Source: Hirsutella rhossiliensis | Taxonomy: Eukaryota; Ascomycota; Sordariomycetes; Hypocreales; Ophiocordycipitaceae | Direction: 5' to 3' | Length of the DNA stretch: 64,000 nucleotides | Assembly: GCF_020360975.1 (NCBI RefSeq) | Contig: NW_025408688.1 | Location: 744,001 to 808,000, forward strand | Shown: positions 1 through 9,487 of the stretch, in pieces | How the letters are laid out: every line of letters begins with the position of its first letter | Numbering within the stretch: position 1 is the stretch's first letter | The notes under the pieces: generated by a model | Seen by the model: the letters and a program-made list of their open reading frames with translations, nothing else | Database searches by the model: none | Told to the model about the DNA's origin: nothing | Position numbers and translations under genes: made by a program

Positions 1-749
1 GCAAGCGTGAATTCGGTTCAGTAAAGCGCTCAAGAGACTGCAGCTCTTTGTTCCGGCTCGCTATTGGTCAAGTTGGTCAGATTAAGGCCAAAATCGGGCG
101 TCCCAGAATGAGCTTGACGTCCAATCACATCCCTCAAGGTTGGATGATTGGAAGCCGGTGGCTTGCTTCATCAAGACTAGTCGAGCGGTAAAGTTCAGTG
201 ATCGTGAAGCGGTCTGGCGATTGGAGAGCGCAATAAATATTGCACATCTGATCTGCTTTTACCCTGTCGCGTCTGTTTCGTGTTTGTCGGCGGGGGGCAA
301 GGTGAACTGAGGAAAGGCTTCAACGTCAAGTTCTGCCTAGCAGAGAGTATGGGAAGTGTGACCAGATGCTACCCTACAGACATGAGATGAAAGCTACGCA
401 GAGGCTCGTTCTGCCCTGGCAACACTTTGATATCTCGTAAGAGCTAGATGGTTTGTAAAATTGAGCAAGAACGCATCCCGCCGTTTAATCAGCGATTGAC
501 TCGTTGTAAGTAGGCCAGGAATTACGTTAATGGTCAAACGTCCAAGTTTAGCTCTATCACACAAGTCACACTCGTCACACTGATGGTGACACTGATAGTG
601 CGCGACGCTCGCACTGAACTATGGGGCAGTTTGACGGGAGCCGCACTGAACCAGCAGTGTGGCGGGGGAAGCCTCACTGAACCAGCAGTGTGGAGGGGGA
701 GGCCTCACTGGACCAGCAGTGCGTTGCCAAACGGTTACACTGCACTGGC
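1..749 (-). mobile_element. hAT transposon 5'-end fragment (copy 1)
   Basis: These 749 bases match 32051-32799, inside the hAT element described below, with a constant offset of 32050, no indels and one obvious substitution near 386 (ctacag versus ctaaag). The fragment holds the region upstream of the transposase gene and most of the subterminal CACTG/CAGTG array (about 570-749). It runs off the left edge. On the right it stops exactly where MULE#1 begins (GGGAGCC at 750). No protein-coding frame here is credible; open frames around 580-920 cross the hAT/LINE junction. Confidence 0.85.
636..735. repeat. hAT subterminal CAGTG-type repeats
   Basis: About two and a half copies of a ~36-bp unit carry the core CACTGaaCCAGCAGTG followed by a G-rich spacer. 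The same array is at 32686-32785. Arrays of CAGTG/CACTG motifs near both ends are usual for hAT elements, where they serve as transposase binding sites; that role here is inferred. Confidence 0.6.
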
Positions 750-1028
750 GGGAGCCAATGCAATGCAATTTATTCCGCCCGGAGGGACCAACCCTAGAGG
801 GCCGCGACACTCAGCTATTTACAGATCCTCCACTTTCGACTGCAACACCCAGAAGCCCCACATTTTGCTCCTATCCGTACATTTCAGCCTCCAATTTCGC
901 CGTTGACAGGCCTGCTTGAAGGCCCATTTCTCCAAGTGTTCAGCATCCTATTCTCAGCAGCTGAAGCCCGGTCTGTCAATGAGAGGCTGTATGGTGCTAG
1001 TACTGTGCACTCTGGTTTGCCAGTACTG

Positions 1029-4000
1029 TCATCGTTGGTCCGTGTCTAGTCTCCCGGTTGCCATCGCGAATTTGATCGTAGCGCGTACTGCTGGTAGGTT
1101 CGGCTTCCATTTGTCGCCATCGGACATCGACTTCCTCCTAGGAAGAAAGACAGATTTCCATCTTGGTTCGATTGCATTTCATCATGCTTTCTCTTTCAGA
1201 GATCCATGCCTTACATCGAAAGAGGAAGTGCTCCACTGTCTCGATTGCTTGACCACAGCCACATAGGTCGCTTTCTGCCGCCTGTATTCCATGAAGGTAA
1301 CTATTGAGTCTCGATTTGCCTGTGCGAAGTTGCGCAAGTACTCTCGCTTCTTTCCCACTAAGTGAGTCGTAGATCGTTCGCGTATGTCTGCCTGGTAACG
1401 CCGTGTCAATTCTTTTCGAGTATCTTCCCACTCTCGCAGGAATTTCCAGTCTTTGCTGTTGCAGTCCAGAGAGCACTAGTCTTGTTCTTGTCGAGCGGGC
1501 TTGAAATGGCGAGTTCTCCTGGATGCGCCCCTCGCGTGTCGCTTTCCGCGCTGCTGCCTTTGCTTTTGCCCCCAACGCAAACCCTTCAGCTCCTGCCGGG
1601 GCCCATATCATACGAATCGAAACACCCCGTTGCCGGAAGAGCCTGACATGCTTGTAAATTTCTTGGATGATGTATTGGCCCGACTGCTGGCGCGGTTGGC
1701 CAATCGCCTGCATGGCCGATCTGTTGCTTGTGACAAAGACTAGCTCTCTTTGCTCGAGTCGCGCTGGCATACATCGCAGAGCCGTGGCAATCGCCTCCAG
1801 CTCCGCGACATATGGGTTTTGATCTTCTCGCGGCCCCAGAGTGATGGAATAGCTCGCCAGTGCTTCTTGCTCGTTGTTGACTCTCGTATCTCGAACACAG
1901 CCTCCCATGCCGACTACGCCTCGCCTTTCGGATGAGCTCGTCGCGACGACAATGCCTTGCGCTTTCGCAACCAACTCAGCTGCCTGGTCATCATCGAGGT
2001 CACAGAGAACACGAATGCGGTCTTCCACGGGGCCACCGCGTATTCTCTGATGACTTCAAGCTTTGACCTGCTGACTCTCCATGCTCTTGAGCCATCGTTT
2101 GCAGTGGGGACGTGAATCTTCGGCACACTCTGATGCCCAGCCGGGCGAGAGGATGCGCCCTCGGGAGAGTACGAACGCTGATCCAAAACCTCGCCGCTGC
2201 TTGAGTGTGCCGATTTACCACCGGCCGAATGCTTGCCTCTGCTTCCGCGACTGCCGTCGACACGGTACGGAACGCTCCGGTCACCGCCTGCGCCCCTACC
2301 ATCTGTGCTCGATTCAACCAGTAGCCCTCCTCACTCCGCATGCATGAGCCCAGACAGTGGAGGCATAATCCATAGCAGGCGCAACCGCAGCCGTGAACAA
2401 CTGCCTGGCCACCCGGGGCGACAATCCACGCAGTCTTTTCAGCTGCATCGCGGTTTCCAGTCCCTTCGATGCCGCTCGTGCCATATGCTCCTTATATCGT
2501 AGTTTTGCATCCATGACCACTCCCAGCACCTTGGCGTTTTCCTGTGGCCAGATCGTTCTTCCTTTGATAACAAATGGACTTGAGCTAGAGCGCTCGGCCA
2601 TTCGTGTAAAGTGAATGATGGTCGTCTTGTCGCCCTCGAACGTCGCCCCGCTCCGCTTTTCCCACTCTAGGGCACGGTCGATGATGGACTGGATTCCGTC
2701 CCGGTTCGACTCTGCAGTCGAGCCTGTGACCCAAGCCGAGTAATCGTCCACGAATGCGATTGATCCTCCGGAGGTGCTGATTTTGGTCTGCACTAGGTCT
2801 GCGTTGAAGAAAGAAAGAGAATCGGCGAAAGCGGCGATCCCTGGGAAGACCTGCTTGTGGGAGCTCTTGCTGTGCGGTACAGTGTCCATTGACCGTGATG
2901 CTGGCCGTCCGCTCAGAGCAGAATGCGTCTACCCACCTGACCAGCTCGCGGGCAAACCCCTCGCTGCGAGCCGTTGTAGAAGCCTATCCTTGAACACTCC
3001 GTTATAAGCACCCTTGACGTCGAAGTTCACAAGACTAAGCACCTTGCCCATTCGCCATGCTTTGTAGATTTTCTCTTGCAGGAGCACGAGAGCCTGCTCC
3101 GCGGAACGCCTCTTCCTGGCTCCAAAGTGGTTAGTTGGCAACAGCCCAAACGTTTCCACCGCAAAGGAAATCCGCTCGGCCATCACCGCCTCCAGGATCT
3201 TGCCCAGTGTCGACAGCAACGATATTGGTCGCCAGGCCCTCGCCGCAGTGTAATCATCTTTTCCCGGCTTCTTCAGTGGGATGATCTTTGCCATTCGCCA
3301 TTGCTTCGGCAGGACTCCATGTTCCACTGATAGCCGGAACAGATGCACCACTCGCCCTCTGACCACCGGCCATAGCTGTCTCAGACCATGGCTGGCAGGC
3401 CGTCGTCTCCAGGCGCCTTCCAGGGTTTGGCTGTCATGACTTTCCTTTCAATCTCCTCCATGGTCAGTTCTGGCATGGGCACCGGCGCCCGTTGCGGTCC
3501 TTCATGTTCAGGCTCGATAGCGTCCGGTAGTGGCGGAAAAAAGGCACTGAGCAGCTCCTCCGCCTGTTCCTGCTTGTCTTTCGTCACCGTTCCATTTTCC
3601 CTCTTCAACTGTGGTACCTTGTTGTCCACACAGTCCATTCCCGCCTTGAGGTATTTAGCGGCCCTCCAAATGTTGCCGTCATCGGCCAGAAAGTCATCCC
3701 AATGCTGCCGTTTTTGTTTGCGAATGGCGTCATGGAATTCTTTCGCTGCTTCTTTCGCCCGCCTTTCCAGGTCCACCACTGGCTGTCCCACTCGCCTTCT
3801 TGACCTAGCTTGATTTCTCCAGAAGGTGTAGACCTGTCGCAGTCGGGTGAGGTCGGTCGTCCACCATCTCTTTGCATACGGGGATGGCTTCGCCCGTGGC
3901 GTCAGGTCATTGATCGCACTAAGCACTACTTCCATGAAGCGGTCGGTCTGGTCTTGTAAACTGCCGTCCCAAGATATTGGTCGCAGCTCCTGCTCGACCC

Positions 4001-4790
4001 TGTTCCTGATTGCTGTCCAGGGCGCGTTCCTAAGTAGAAGCCTCGGTGTGAGGTCTCTTTCTGGTAGGTCGATGTCAAAGGCTGTATGAATGGCCCGGTG
4101 GTCCGATCCATATTCCGCTGGGTGAATGGCGCATTTCACCATGTCGTCCGCCAGTTCCGTCGACACCAACATCAGATCAATCGTGCTTTCCTTATCTGGA
4201 CCCTGCCAAGTCTTCGTGCCGCGGGGGAGCAGGCTGCAAAGGCCATGTTCGTTCATAAGGTCGATGATTGGTTGACCCTCACCTTGTCTCCTGGACGTGA
4301 CACAATCGCCTCCCCAGAGTAGGTCGTGCCGATTGAAGTCCCCTGCCAACACCACATCGGTTCGCTTGCCAGTGCCGTTACGGAAACGGGTGATTAGACC
4401 GCCCAGTTCCGTCGTTGTGAGAATCAGGGCCTCCTCGTCCTTCCCTTGTACATACACCGACATCACCAAGACATCTCTATCTGGCAGATGCAGCACAGCC
4501 GCTGTCAGGTCTGACGACGGTATCGGGACCTGCTCCGAGTCGATGTCCTTCCGTATCCAAAGCATGCTCCTGACCGGCCATCCCGCCTCGTTGGTCTGCG
4601 TCGGAAGTATCCTTGACCAACTGCTATGGCCCATCGGGGCCGTCACGATCATCCCGTCCTTCTTGCGCGCGTAGGGCTCTGCAATCGCCAGCACCGCGCA
4701 GTCCTTCAATTCCTCGTCGTTCATAACACTGAGCTGTACCGTGTCTCGCTTGCGTACGTTAAGCTGGAAGATACCTAGCTTTCTATGCAT
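1029..4790 (-). pseudogene. LINE#1 ORF2 (endonuclease - reverse transcriptase - RNase H), frameshifted
   Basis: Residues from 4790 read an APE-like endonuclease: IFQLNVRK, IAEPY, AGDFNRHD, STIDLMLVS and the GSDHRAI end motif. RT follows in broken frames: RPISLLSTLGKILE (about 3220), FDVKGAYNGV (about 3000) and the catalytic FVDDYSAW (about 2755). RNase H lies in 2028-1500, and a terminal finger CGCGQAIETVEHFLFRC at about 1265-1215. The frame should end at the TGA at 1029-1031. Frame breaks are visible near 3385, 2930, 2850, 2320-2030 and 1190. The chain would first nick DNA and then copy LINE RNA by target-primed reverse transcription. The + strand open frames across this region are shadows. 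Confidence 0.8.
4783..4790 (-). other. ORF1 stop / ORF2 start overlap
   Basis: On the minus strand the bases ATGCATAG contain the presumed ORF2 start (ATG, 4790-4788) and the ORF1 stop (TAG, 4785-4783). Such a stop-start overlap suits coupled termination-reinitiation of ORF2, as proposed for other two-ORF LINEs. The ORF2 start is inferred from the frame of the endonuclease domain. Confidence 0.5.
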
Positions 4791-6134
4791 GGCGTGGTGG
4801 GTTGCGCAATCGACAATTCTGGCTGAGCGACTCGTGCGGTCCTCCGCAGGGCACGCACTTTGGCTCCGCCGCAATGCACTCCCTATGGTGGTGCCCCGGC
4901 TTCGCGCATCTACCGCAGGTCTGCGGTTTCTTGCATGAGAAGGCCTTGTGACCGATTTCTTGGCAGTTGTAGCATTGCACTGGTCCTTTGCGCGGCTCGA
5001 AGACACTCGTGCACGCCGATTCCCAGCCAGGTCAAAGTATTGGCCATCCAGTAGTTTCTTCGCATCGCTCCCCTTTGTAACGTAAACAGCCATTGACCCA
5101 TACGCTTTTCCTATCTCTTTATTGCTCAACCACGAAATCTTGGCAATGGTGACGTTGTTCTCCACGCCAAGTGCCTCGGCTGCACCCGTCAAGACGTAGC
5201 CTTCTGCGTCCAACACTGCCGTGCGATTGGCATTGTCGACCTTGACTGGGTAGAGTTGATCCCTCATGACCCGCGCTCCTATGACCGCCGTCTTCTGCGC
5301 AGCGTCTTTGACTCTCTGAAGTTCTGTTTCATTCCTGCACATGATCTTAACACGTTCTGCGTTCCGCGCGTCTTTCACGACTGCCGCGCATCGCCACCCT
5401 TCATGACCCTCCTTCGCCCTCATCTCGGCCTCGACGGCTTGCCGGATTTCTCCCACCTGCGCTCTGCCTCTGTTCTGATCTTCGACTCGTGATAGGTCGA
5501 TTGTGCAATAGAGCGTGTCGCTGAACGACGATGGTGTCATGCGCGTTGATGGGCTGCTCAGGTTCGTTGATATATTCGACGGCGTTATTCGGGCAACGTC
5601 CGCATACGAGGCTTGAGGGCTGTTCCTCTCCGAGTTCGTTGCGGCATTGAACGCTTCAAGCTGCTCCCGAATCTGTCTCAGGTCCTTCTTCGTATTTTGG
5701 AGTTCCTCTCGCAACTCCTTGTTCTCGCGATCAGACTCTCTGCGTGATTCCTTGACTTGAGACTGGAGCTCTCGGATCAGGCTCTCCTGGGCACGGATGG
5801 TGTCGCTCTGTTCGTGTATCGCATCCTTCAATCTTCCCATTTCACCTCCCATTCTCCCCAACACCTCCAGCACCCTCTGGAGCATCGCCTTGCCGGTCTC
5901 GCCATTGCTGCGAGCCTTCTTCTCTTCGATTACGCGTTCAATTTCGGTTTCGGCTGGCGATATCCGCGTCGCTCGAGTCGCCGGTCTTTTTGACGTCTTC
6001 GATGTCGCGTTTTCGAGCGATCGAAGTGTGTCTTGGACCCTTCCGCTGGGCGTCACTCCACGCGTCGACCGCGTCGGCGATGCTGACGGGCTACCCAACC
6101 CCACCGCGACCTGGCCTGCGCTACCCCCCGCCAT
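4783..6134 (-). pseudogene. LINE#1 ORF1 (Gag-like RNA-binding protein), one frameshift
   Basis: The protein starts at an ATG at 6134 and is Ala/Ser/Thr-rich at first. A charged coiled coil lies at about residues 75-160 (REELQNTKKDLRQIREQLEA region), then an RRM-like middle part, and three CCHC zinc knuckles at the end. The first knuckle is CYNCQEIGHKAFSC, then CGRCAKPGHHHREC and CVPCGGPHESLSQNC. The knuckles lie in a different frame (4980-4783) from the first ~375 residues, so a one-base indel sits near 5005. Without it ORF1 would be about 450 residues, usual for Tad-like LINEs. Its expected role is to coat LINE RNA. Without correction the upstream frame runs on into ORF2 as an artificial fusion. 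Confidence 0.8.
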
Positions 6135-6225
6135 GGCGTATGGGCCGAACCCACCACCACGAACTAAAAGCCGGGATAAAAGTCTTTACAAAAAAGGAGA
6201 CCTCAATTGAGATCTCAAAGTCGGC

Positions 6226-6296
6226 GGGAGCCAATAGAGGCGCGGACCCCCGCGCCTTTAAAGTCGGCGCGGACGTCCGCGCCTGTTATGTAAGCC
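6226..6296. repeat. MULE#1 left terminal inverted repeat
   Basis: This 71-bp repeat matches the complement of 9399-9459 plus 12494-12503. It contains a perfect 18-bp palindrome, GGCGCGGACGTCCGCGCC (6266-6283), and a near-palindrome just outside it (GGCGCGGACCCCCGCGCC), so a single TIR strand could form two hairpins. Confidence 0.85.
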
Positions 6297-6594
6297 TGGC
6301 AGGCCATTTGGGCCGCCGCCAACTGCGCTCGCAGTCGGCCTCACCGATACAGCATGCTTGCTGCATACATATAGCTTCAATTAATTGCAAAGGAGGATAT
6401 CCCTTAGGGTTCGAACCCATAGCCTTCCCTATTTGGTAGATTGACGTGACGCAAAGGGCGCCGCTGTTGCGTGGCAAGGGAGGGTGCGGGAAGTTCACCG
6501 CCTTAAAATTGGCCAGCTACAGTGCTACACGCCGGTGCATGTCGGTGATCTCACGATCTGCCTCACATTTTCGCATCGCCGGCATCATCACCAC

Positions 6595-9052
6595 TTATAT
6601 ATGTGAATAAAATGCCTGCTGTTCCTCTGAGTCTCTCTCGCAGTCAGCCCATATACCTGCAGTACCTCTTTCTCGTGAGAAAGGCTGCACCTGAATTTCC
6701 TCGGCCACCCGGGCATCTAATCGCTCTTCTTCTGCCTTATCCCAATCAAGGTATGCCATCATCTCTACCTTGGTCCATTGCCTCGAGCCGCAGCTCCTTG
6801 ACATTTGCTTCCAGTCGAGGCACCAGTCATATTCAGTCTTGCTGTAGCGCAATGGCAAGCCCATTGCCTTTCGGTATGCCTGGTTGGTCTTGAGACTGCC
6901 GCGAGGCTGTGCTCTATACCAAGAGTCTCTTTCCTGACATACCTCTGATAGATGGCTCGTGGGTCATCATATAATAGATTCTCTGTAGTCTCTGTAGTCT
7001 CTGCAATTGCTGTAGAGACTGTAGAGACCGTAGTGACTGCAACTGTCATTTTCTCCATGACTGCTGCAGTCTGCGCAGTCTCTGGAACTGCTACCGTCTG
7101 TACAGTCTGTGCAGTCTGTGCAGTCCCTGCAATTGCTGCAGTCTCTGCAGTCTGTGCCGCCCGTGCCTCTGCCCGCTGCAGTATGTCGCTATAGCGTAAA
7201 GGACAATTGCGAGATGTCATGATGTGCCCTTGCTGGTGGCATTTGCTGCATGTAGGCGGCGCCTTTGGCCGTAGATCTGACTCTATGGCTTCAAATGCAC
7301 TTGGCTCGCGCTGTGTGGATGACTGTGATATCCTTGATGCGGCGACAAGTTGGTCTAGTCGCCGACGAGGCTCTATGAGGACCTGACCAATCTCTTTGTT
7401 ATCCCGTCGAAGGCGCCAATGTGTATGAAAATGTTGTAGCCGGAGGGCAGATCTTCCACTATGAGAGACTGTAATGCGTGCGCACAAGGGAGACCGCGAG
7501 ACTTGGTGAAGCTGCCTGTGCAAGATGGGGTGTTTTTCTCGTTGAGGCGCTTGTGTTGCTTTGCAACCTGTCGCAAGGCTTCGTGTGATACCCAGCCACG
7601 TACCGTGCTATATACGGTTCCAGAGAGCTCAATTGGCATCCGTATATGCTGCCTGGCTTGGTTGGCTTGTAGCTCGGCCAGTTGGTTGAGGAGAGCTTGC
7701 TTGATTGCCCTCGTTGCCTCGAAGAGGTCTAATGTTGACTTCTTAAGGTGACTCTTCAATAATGCGTGGATGCCTTCCACCCGGGAAGTAGCCACATTGC
7801 CGAAGTGAGCATATTGATCGACCCAGGCCTTGACGAGCTTTTCCTTATACGGGTCCAACCAGGTTTCCGTATGTAGCTAACCTCCTTGACGTATCGTGGC
7901 ACAAAGCGCTTCTCGAGCTCTTCAACTTGTTGATCAAATGTCTCCTCATCTTTCGAGCCCACGATTGAGTGCCAATACCCAAAGAACTCAGCCCACCTCT
8001 CATCACTATTAGAGTCCTCATCGTCACGGTCGAAAGCTGGTTTGCAATAGCTAAGCACCGCCTTATTCGCATGCCAGATGCAAAGCAGAGACTTGGACGC
8101 AGGAAAGCACCGGAAATTGCGTTTATGCAGGCGAGGCAGCGATCTGTCAGGATAACCGATGGCTGGCGAATGTCATATAACTCGTATATCGATTGGAGTT
8201 GGTCCAGTGCCCAGATATAGTCATTTTCGTCTTCACCACTGAGGAAGGCAAAGGCAATACAGAATGACCGCTGACAGGCATCAACGCCGATCATATCGAG
8301 CAGTGGCATCTTATATTTGTTCGTCTTGTATGTGCAGTCTAGCAGTAGTAATTCTGGGTATGCGTTGAGGTATCCTAGAGACGCTGGGTGTGCGAATAAG
8401 ACTGCTGTGACTCGGCCATCATGATCAAGCTGTATGCGGCTCTGGAACCCCTCGTTGTCAAGCTCATTGGCAAGGGCATGCATTGTGCTCTGGCCAGCAA
8501 GGAGCTCTCGTCTGCGCTGTGCGATACAGTTATATATGTCTTGCTGTGTCGCTCCTTGGGCAGTCTGAGAGCTCTGGCGCATATATGTCCGGATATCCTT
8601 TGGTGCTATGCCAGCGCTTGAGAGGTTCCCAATAGCTGACTGGTCAGTTGAGGAGAGGCACGATGAGCTGGATGTGCTGTAATATGCAGACTGGGCTCAT
8701 GGTTGTGGACCGACTTCTCCTCGCCTGGGCGATGCCTGACATACCAGTACGACTTATCAAGGCTCTCTTTCGCATTGATGGAAAACTGGCATCCAGTGAT
8801 ACGGGAGCTTGTAGACCGTTGCCGATCAGCTGGCTTCTGGTCCTTGCTTGTATGAGCCCCAAGTCTACCTCCACGATCGCAGGCAAATATGACTGTGCGT
8901 CTTCCGGACCGCGGGTCTCTCGTGGACTTGCCTGTGGTGAAGGCATAGCCTCTTGGAGCCGCCCACGCATTAATTGAGGCAAGAAGAGACTCTCGCGAGT
9001 CGAACTGGCCCTCAGGAGGAAGGCAATCGTCAGGGAATTCAGTAAGCCCCAT
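6595..9052 (-). pseudogene. MULE#1 transposase, several frameshifts
   Basis: From the ATG at 9052 the pieces read in order: a FAR1-type DNA-binding region (9052-8606; WAAPRGYAFTT, CQFSINAKES), the MULE catalytic domain (8582-7845) with first Asp in LLLDCTYKTN and second Asp in ILTDRCLACI, then 7858-7373 with the Glu in SRVEGIHALLK, a SWIM-like CTGSFTKSRGLPCAH, a CCHC knuckle CSKCHQQGHIMTSRNC (about 7245), a Thr/Ala/Val-rich repeat tract, and a C-terminal WTKVEMMAYLDWDKAEEE module (6864-6595). Frames change near 8600, 8060, 7850 and 7450. The DDE triad is present in the sequence but not in one frame. Family role: cut-and-paste transposition in the nucleus. Confidence 0.8.
6970..7175 (-). repeat. 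coding minisatellite in MULE#1 transposase
   Basis: Imperfect 6-9 bp units of the type GCAGTCTCT/GCAGTCTGT encode a Thr-Ala/Thr-Val-rich stretch (AQTAETAAIAGTAQTAQTV and similar) between the zinc knuckle and the C-terminal module. MULE#2 and MULE#3 lack this tract, so it expanded in this family only. Confidence 0.6.
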
Positions 9053-9099
9053 ATTGGAATTATCTTGAAGAGCTAGCTGTAGTGCACGACAGTGAGCAG

Positions 9100-9110
9100 C
9101 TCTTTATACA
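9100..9110 (-). promoter_or_regulatory. probable TATA box of MULE#1 transposase
   Basis: The minus strand reads TGTATAAAGAG about 50 bp upstream of the ATG at 9052. A similar TATAAAGAGCTGC lies in the copia LTR near 15430. Confidence 0.45.
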
Positions 9111-9398
9111 CAAAGGAAAGGAAACTCCTGCTTTGTGGACGTGGTGCAGAACCCTTGTAACCGAGGCCGCCTGCGAGGTTTAATGCAGCCTGCGTTTGAG
9201 CTTTGGCCTCAATGGGGTCCAAGCACCACGCATGCAGGCGCTCGACCTTAATATGCGGATTATAGCATCGCTTCCGCGGACAACTACTCTGAGCGCAGAT
9301 GGTATGCTATATGAGGCTGGCTCTCTGTGCGACAGTTTGCCACATGCAATAGAAAAGGAGAGTACAGGTCAGGGGGCGGCCCGACTATCTTCCGCCTG

Positions 9399-9459
9399 GG
9401 CTTACATAACAGGCGCGGACGTCCGCGCCGACTTTAAAGGCGCGGGGGTCCGCGCCTCT
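9399..9459. repeat. MULE#1 right terminal inverted repeat (inner 61 bp)
   Basis: Inverse complement of 6236-6296, identical by eye over the whole length. It is cut by LINE#2 just inside the final ATTGGCTCCC, which is found at 12494-12503. Confidence 0.85.
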
Positions 9460-9487
9460 CATACGCGAACGATCTACGACTCACTTA

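Larger units (their letters stand above)
760..6222 (-). mobile_element. LINE#1, full-length non-LTR retrotransposon (Tad1/I-like, with RNase H)
   Basis: On the minus strand the order is: ORF1 with coiled coil and CCHC knuckles, ORF2 with APE-type endonuclease, RT, RNase H and a C-terminal CCHC-like finger, a 3' UTR, then a short TTGCA-repeat tail after AATAAA (about 760-775). A 13-bp target duplication GGCGGGAGCCAAT flanks it at 747-759 and 6223-6235, so both ends are defined and the copy is full length. Target bases GGGAGCCAAT are the outer end of MULE#1. RNase H, two ORFs and endonuclease type are known for the Tad1 and I groups; exact clade not determined. Several frameshifts in both ORFs make it inactive unless they are sequencing errors. 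Confidence 0.85.
6226..9459 (-). mobile_element. MULE#1 (Mutator-like DNA transposon)
   Basis: The element begins GGGAGCCAATAGAGGCGCGG at 6226 and its inverted copy ends at 9459. The last ten bases of the right end (ATTGGCTCCC) are displaced to 12494-12503 by LINE#2. The first bases (GGGAGCCAAT) also occur at 750-759, beyond LINE#1, as part of that LINE's target duplication. It lies in hAT copy 1. The expected ~9-bp host duplication (TGCACTGGC at 741-749) is not found after 12503, so the right flank has been lost or rearranged. It encodes one broken transposase on the minus strand. Confidence 0.8.

Noticed and set aside
583..919. open frames on both strands at 583-919
   Set aside because: They cross the hAT/LINE junction and are made of the CAGTG array; no domain.
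6395..6425. tRNA-like T-arm GGGTTCGAACCCA inside MULE#1
   Set aside because: A B-box-like motif is present, but the minus-strand flanks give no acceptor stem or proper anticodon arm. At most a degenerate tRNA-derived piece.
3388..6439. plus-strand open frames opposite LINE ORF1/ORF2
   Set aside because: Shadows of the minus-strand coding sequence; no recognisable domains.
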